A stretch of DNA of 40,674 nucleotides, from contig JADQBC010000014.1 in the NCBI GenBank assembly GCA_016903655.1, positions 1 to 40,674 of the forward strand, read 5' to 3'. Below the pieces are notes generated by a model that was not told the DNA's origin, did no database searches, and worked only from the letters and a program-made list of their open reading frames with translations. Positions 38,915 through 40,674 of the stretch are shown here, piece by piece (positions within the stretch are counted from its first letter, which is position 1; the number at the start of each line of letters is the position of its first letter). Source of the DNA: Gomphosphaeria aponina SAG 52.96 = DSM 107014. GTDB taxonomy: Bacteria > Cyanobacteriota > Cyanobacteriia > Cyanobacteriales > Gomphosphaeriaceae. Both the position numbers and the translations under genes were made by a program.

Positions 38915-40674
38915 GTGCGATTCGTTTAGGCGAAAATGATGGAGTCTAACTCCAAAAGTGTATGCCTAGCAAGGGACAAGGCTCACAACGAGCAGAACCT
39001 TGACAACTTTGTATTCTTGGAGGTGCAAAACCTCCCGTCCAGTGCTTGGATTGACAGCATAACCCAAGCTCACTTGAGGTGGTATCTCATAGGCTAAAGC
39101 GGGGTTAAAACCAGGTAACTACAAGCCTATGTGGAATCCCTGGAAGCAGTGCAGTCATGGGTAGGAACACGAACTCTCGTCAGAACCATCGTTATGACCA
39201 AGTAGTGAAATTAGGTCTAAGTCATTGCAAAATGACTAACCACTACAACCAAAAGGTAACAATCTAACGTGCCAGAAGACTTTGATTTCTTAACTGGAGA
39301 GCATCACACAGATTCGGTGGAGAGAGAGACCCTAAAACTGCGTAATAAGGATACAAGGAACGAAGTAAACCCTTTATGGCTCTTGAGTAGGTCGGTACTC
39401 AAGTAGTAACCAGCGCAAGCCACATTGGGGAAAGATTGTGTAAGAAGCAAATGCTCAACCGTAATAGTTGAGATAAGCAGACGTACACACTGAGATATGT
39501 AATAAATAGTTTTGAGTAGTAATAGAAAGTATGAGTACAGAGCAATCTAGTATATGCAGTGAATGGAAGGATGTCAACTGGAGAACAGTTGAGTTCGCCG
39601 TTTATAAGTTACAAAAGAGAATATTTAGAGCAAGTCAAAGTGGTGATGTAAAAAGAGTACGCAGTTTACAACGTTTACTGACAACTTCTTACTATGGGAA
39701 ATTATGGGCCCTGCGGAAAGTAACTCAAGATAACCAAGGGAAAAAAACCGCTGGCGTTGATGGGAAAAAGGCACTTAGTCCAAAAGAACGGGTTGAGTTA
39801 GTACAAAACCTGAAGATTGGGACGAAAGCTAAACCCCTAAGACGCGTGTGGATACCAAAACCCGATGGGAGTCAAAGAGGACTGGGAATACCAACCATAC
39901 ACGACCGTGCGCTTCAATGCTTAGTAAAATTAGCATTTGAACCGCAATGGGAGGCACTCTTTGAGGAAAATTCCTACGGATTCAGACCAGGACGGGCGTG
40001 TCACGACGCTATAGATGCAATATTTAACGCCATAAGGTACAAACCTAAATATGTGTTAGATGCAGACATAGCCAAATGTTTTGACAGGATTGACCACACT
40101 AAACTACTTGCAAAGCTCAATACATACCCTCTCCTGAAAAGACAGATTAAATACTGGCTTAAAGCGGGAGCAATGGATAAAGGCAATTGGTTTCCCACTG
40201 ACGAGGGAACGCCACAGGGCGGGGTCATATCCCCACTACTGGCAAATATCGCTCTTCACGGCATGGAAACCGAATTAATGAATTACGCCTGCACCCTCAA
40301 GGGAAGTAAAAGAGACAACAAACAAGCACTATCACTAATCCGATATGCAGATGACTTTGTTATTATGCACAAAGATTTAGAAGTAGTGCTAGAGAGCAAG
40401 CGGATTATAGAAAACTGGCTGAAGTCCATAGGTTTGGAGCTTAAGGAAACTAAAACCCGAATTACCCACACTCTCGATGAGTACGAAGGTAAAACGGGCT
40501 TTGACTTCCTAGGATTTACTGTAAGACAATTCCCAGTTGGGAAAACTCACAGTAAGCAAGGCTTCAAAACCATAATAACCCCCTCAAAAGAAAAAATCAA
40601 GACTCACATCAAGAAAATTGGAGAGGTTATAGACAAGCACAAATGCGCACCGCAAGAAGCATTGATAAGACAAC
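38915..40674 (+). mobile_element. Group II intron, 3' part outside the window
   Basis: The intron begins with the GTGCG consensus at 38915-38919. It is followed by about 610 bases of structured, GC-richer RNA sequence, including GGAGTCTAACTCC (38941-38953) and GGAGGTGCAAAACCTCC (39019-39035) hairpins. Then comes a reverse transcriptase ORF from 39531. This is the layout of a mobile bacterial group II intron with the ORF in domain IV. CTTTGT at 39007-39012 could pair with the last 5'-exon bases ACAAAA at five of six positions, a possible exon-binding site. Domains V and VI and the 3' exon are beyond the window. Confidence 0.9.
39531..40674 (+). CDS. Group II intron reverse transcriptase/maturase, partial
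   Basis: At least 381 codons, open to the end of the window. It starts MSTEQSSICSEWKDVNWRTV, with the N-terminal RT0-like region continuing to GKKTAGVDGKKALSPKERVE. The RT domain has RVWIPKPDGSQRGLGIPTIH, FRPGRACHDAI, VLDADIAKCFDRIDHTKLL, GTPQGGVISPLLANIALHGM and the catalytic YADD at residues 272-275. A maturase region begins near the end (GFDFLGFTVRQF). It promotes intron splicing and retrohoming. All RT motifs seen are intact, so the copy may be active. Whether an endonuclease domain follows cannot be seen. Confidence 0.95.
   Translation, partial: MSTEQSSICSEWKDVNWRTVEFAVYKLQKRIFRASQSGDVKRVRSLQRLLTTSYYGKLWALRKVTQDNQGKKTAGVDGKKALSPKERVELVQNLKIGTKAKPLRRVWIPKPDGSQRGLGIPTIHDRALQCLVKLAFEPQWEALFEENSYGFRPGRACHDAIDAIFNAIRYKPKYVLDADIAKCFDRIDHTKLLAKLNTYPLLKRQIKYWLKAGAMDKGNWFPTDEGTPQGGVISPLLANIALHGMETELMNYACTLKGSKRDNKQALSLIRYADDFVIMHKDLEVVLESKRIIENWLKSIGLELKETKTRITHTLDEYEGKTGFDFLGFTVRQFPVGKTHSKQGFKTIITPSKEKIKTHIKKIGEVIDKHKCAPQEALIRQ

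Overview
This window is chromosomal DNA from a cyanobacterium, probably a filamentous or otherwise repeat-rich one. Frequent HIP1 octamers (GCGATCGC), heptanucleotide tandem arrays, a sufR-sufBCDS cluster with SufR boxes, a DUF4336 gene and the order rplS-trnW-secE-nusG-rplK-rplA-rplJ-rplL all point that way. The DNA is fairly AT-rich. The genus cannot be fixed from the sequence alone.

Layout: (1) 1-1100 holds a decayed small gene, a small hypothetical gene, an HMA metal-binding protein and copy A of a MITE-like repeat. (2) 1112-7248 is the Fe-S assembly locus: sufR and a small partner on the minus strand, divergent from sufB-sufC-sufD-sufS, with two perfect CAAC-N6-GTTG operators between them. 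(3) 7249-11100 looks accessory: gene remnants, a C5 cytosine methyltransferase without a visible nuclease, a long palindrome, an unknown membrane protein, a MITE-like repeat and an Rpn/DUF4351 nuclease-like protein. (4) 11117-18941 carries hspA, an untracked 27-residue membrane peptide candidate, a DUF4336 gene, two small envelope proteins, a SNF2-family ATPase and purH. (5) 19105-25285 carries rpsU (too short for most ORF callers), a MITE with flanking direct repeats, a fructosamine-kinase-like gene, an M16 peptidase, a 48-unit heptamer satellite, a flippase-like membrane protein, small proteins and a carboxy-terminal processing protease. (6) 25449-29416 is the ribosomal/transcription/secretion block with an L10 leader RNA and tRNA-Trp. 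(7) 29526-37926 is a phosphate-starvation island on the minus strand: sphR, sphS, phoU, a Tat-exported PhoX phosphatase, an SLH porin and pstS, with Pho-box-like repeats before phoX and pstS. (8) 38050-40674 is a creatininase-family gene and a group II intron with a reverse transcriptase ORF that runs off the window.

Functionally, the suf genes form one inducible assembly line for Fe-S clusters. The PHO island combines sensing (SphS/SphR/PhoU), outer-membrane entry (porin), extracellular phosphate release (PhoX) and periplasmic capture (PstS). The permease genes pstC, pstA and pstB are not here. No complete insertion sequence, CRISPR array or prophage is visible. The most unusual material is repeat biology: three MITE-like families, inverted heptamer arrays and a satellite with a 42-bp higher-order period.
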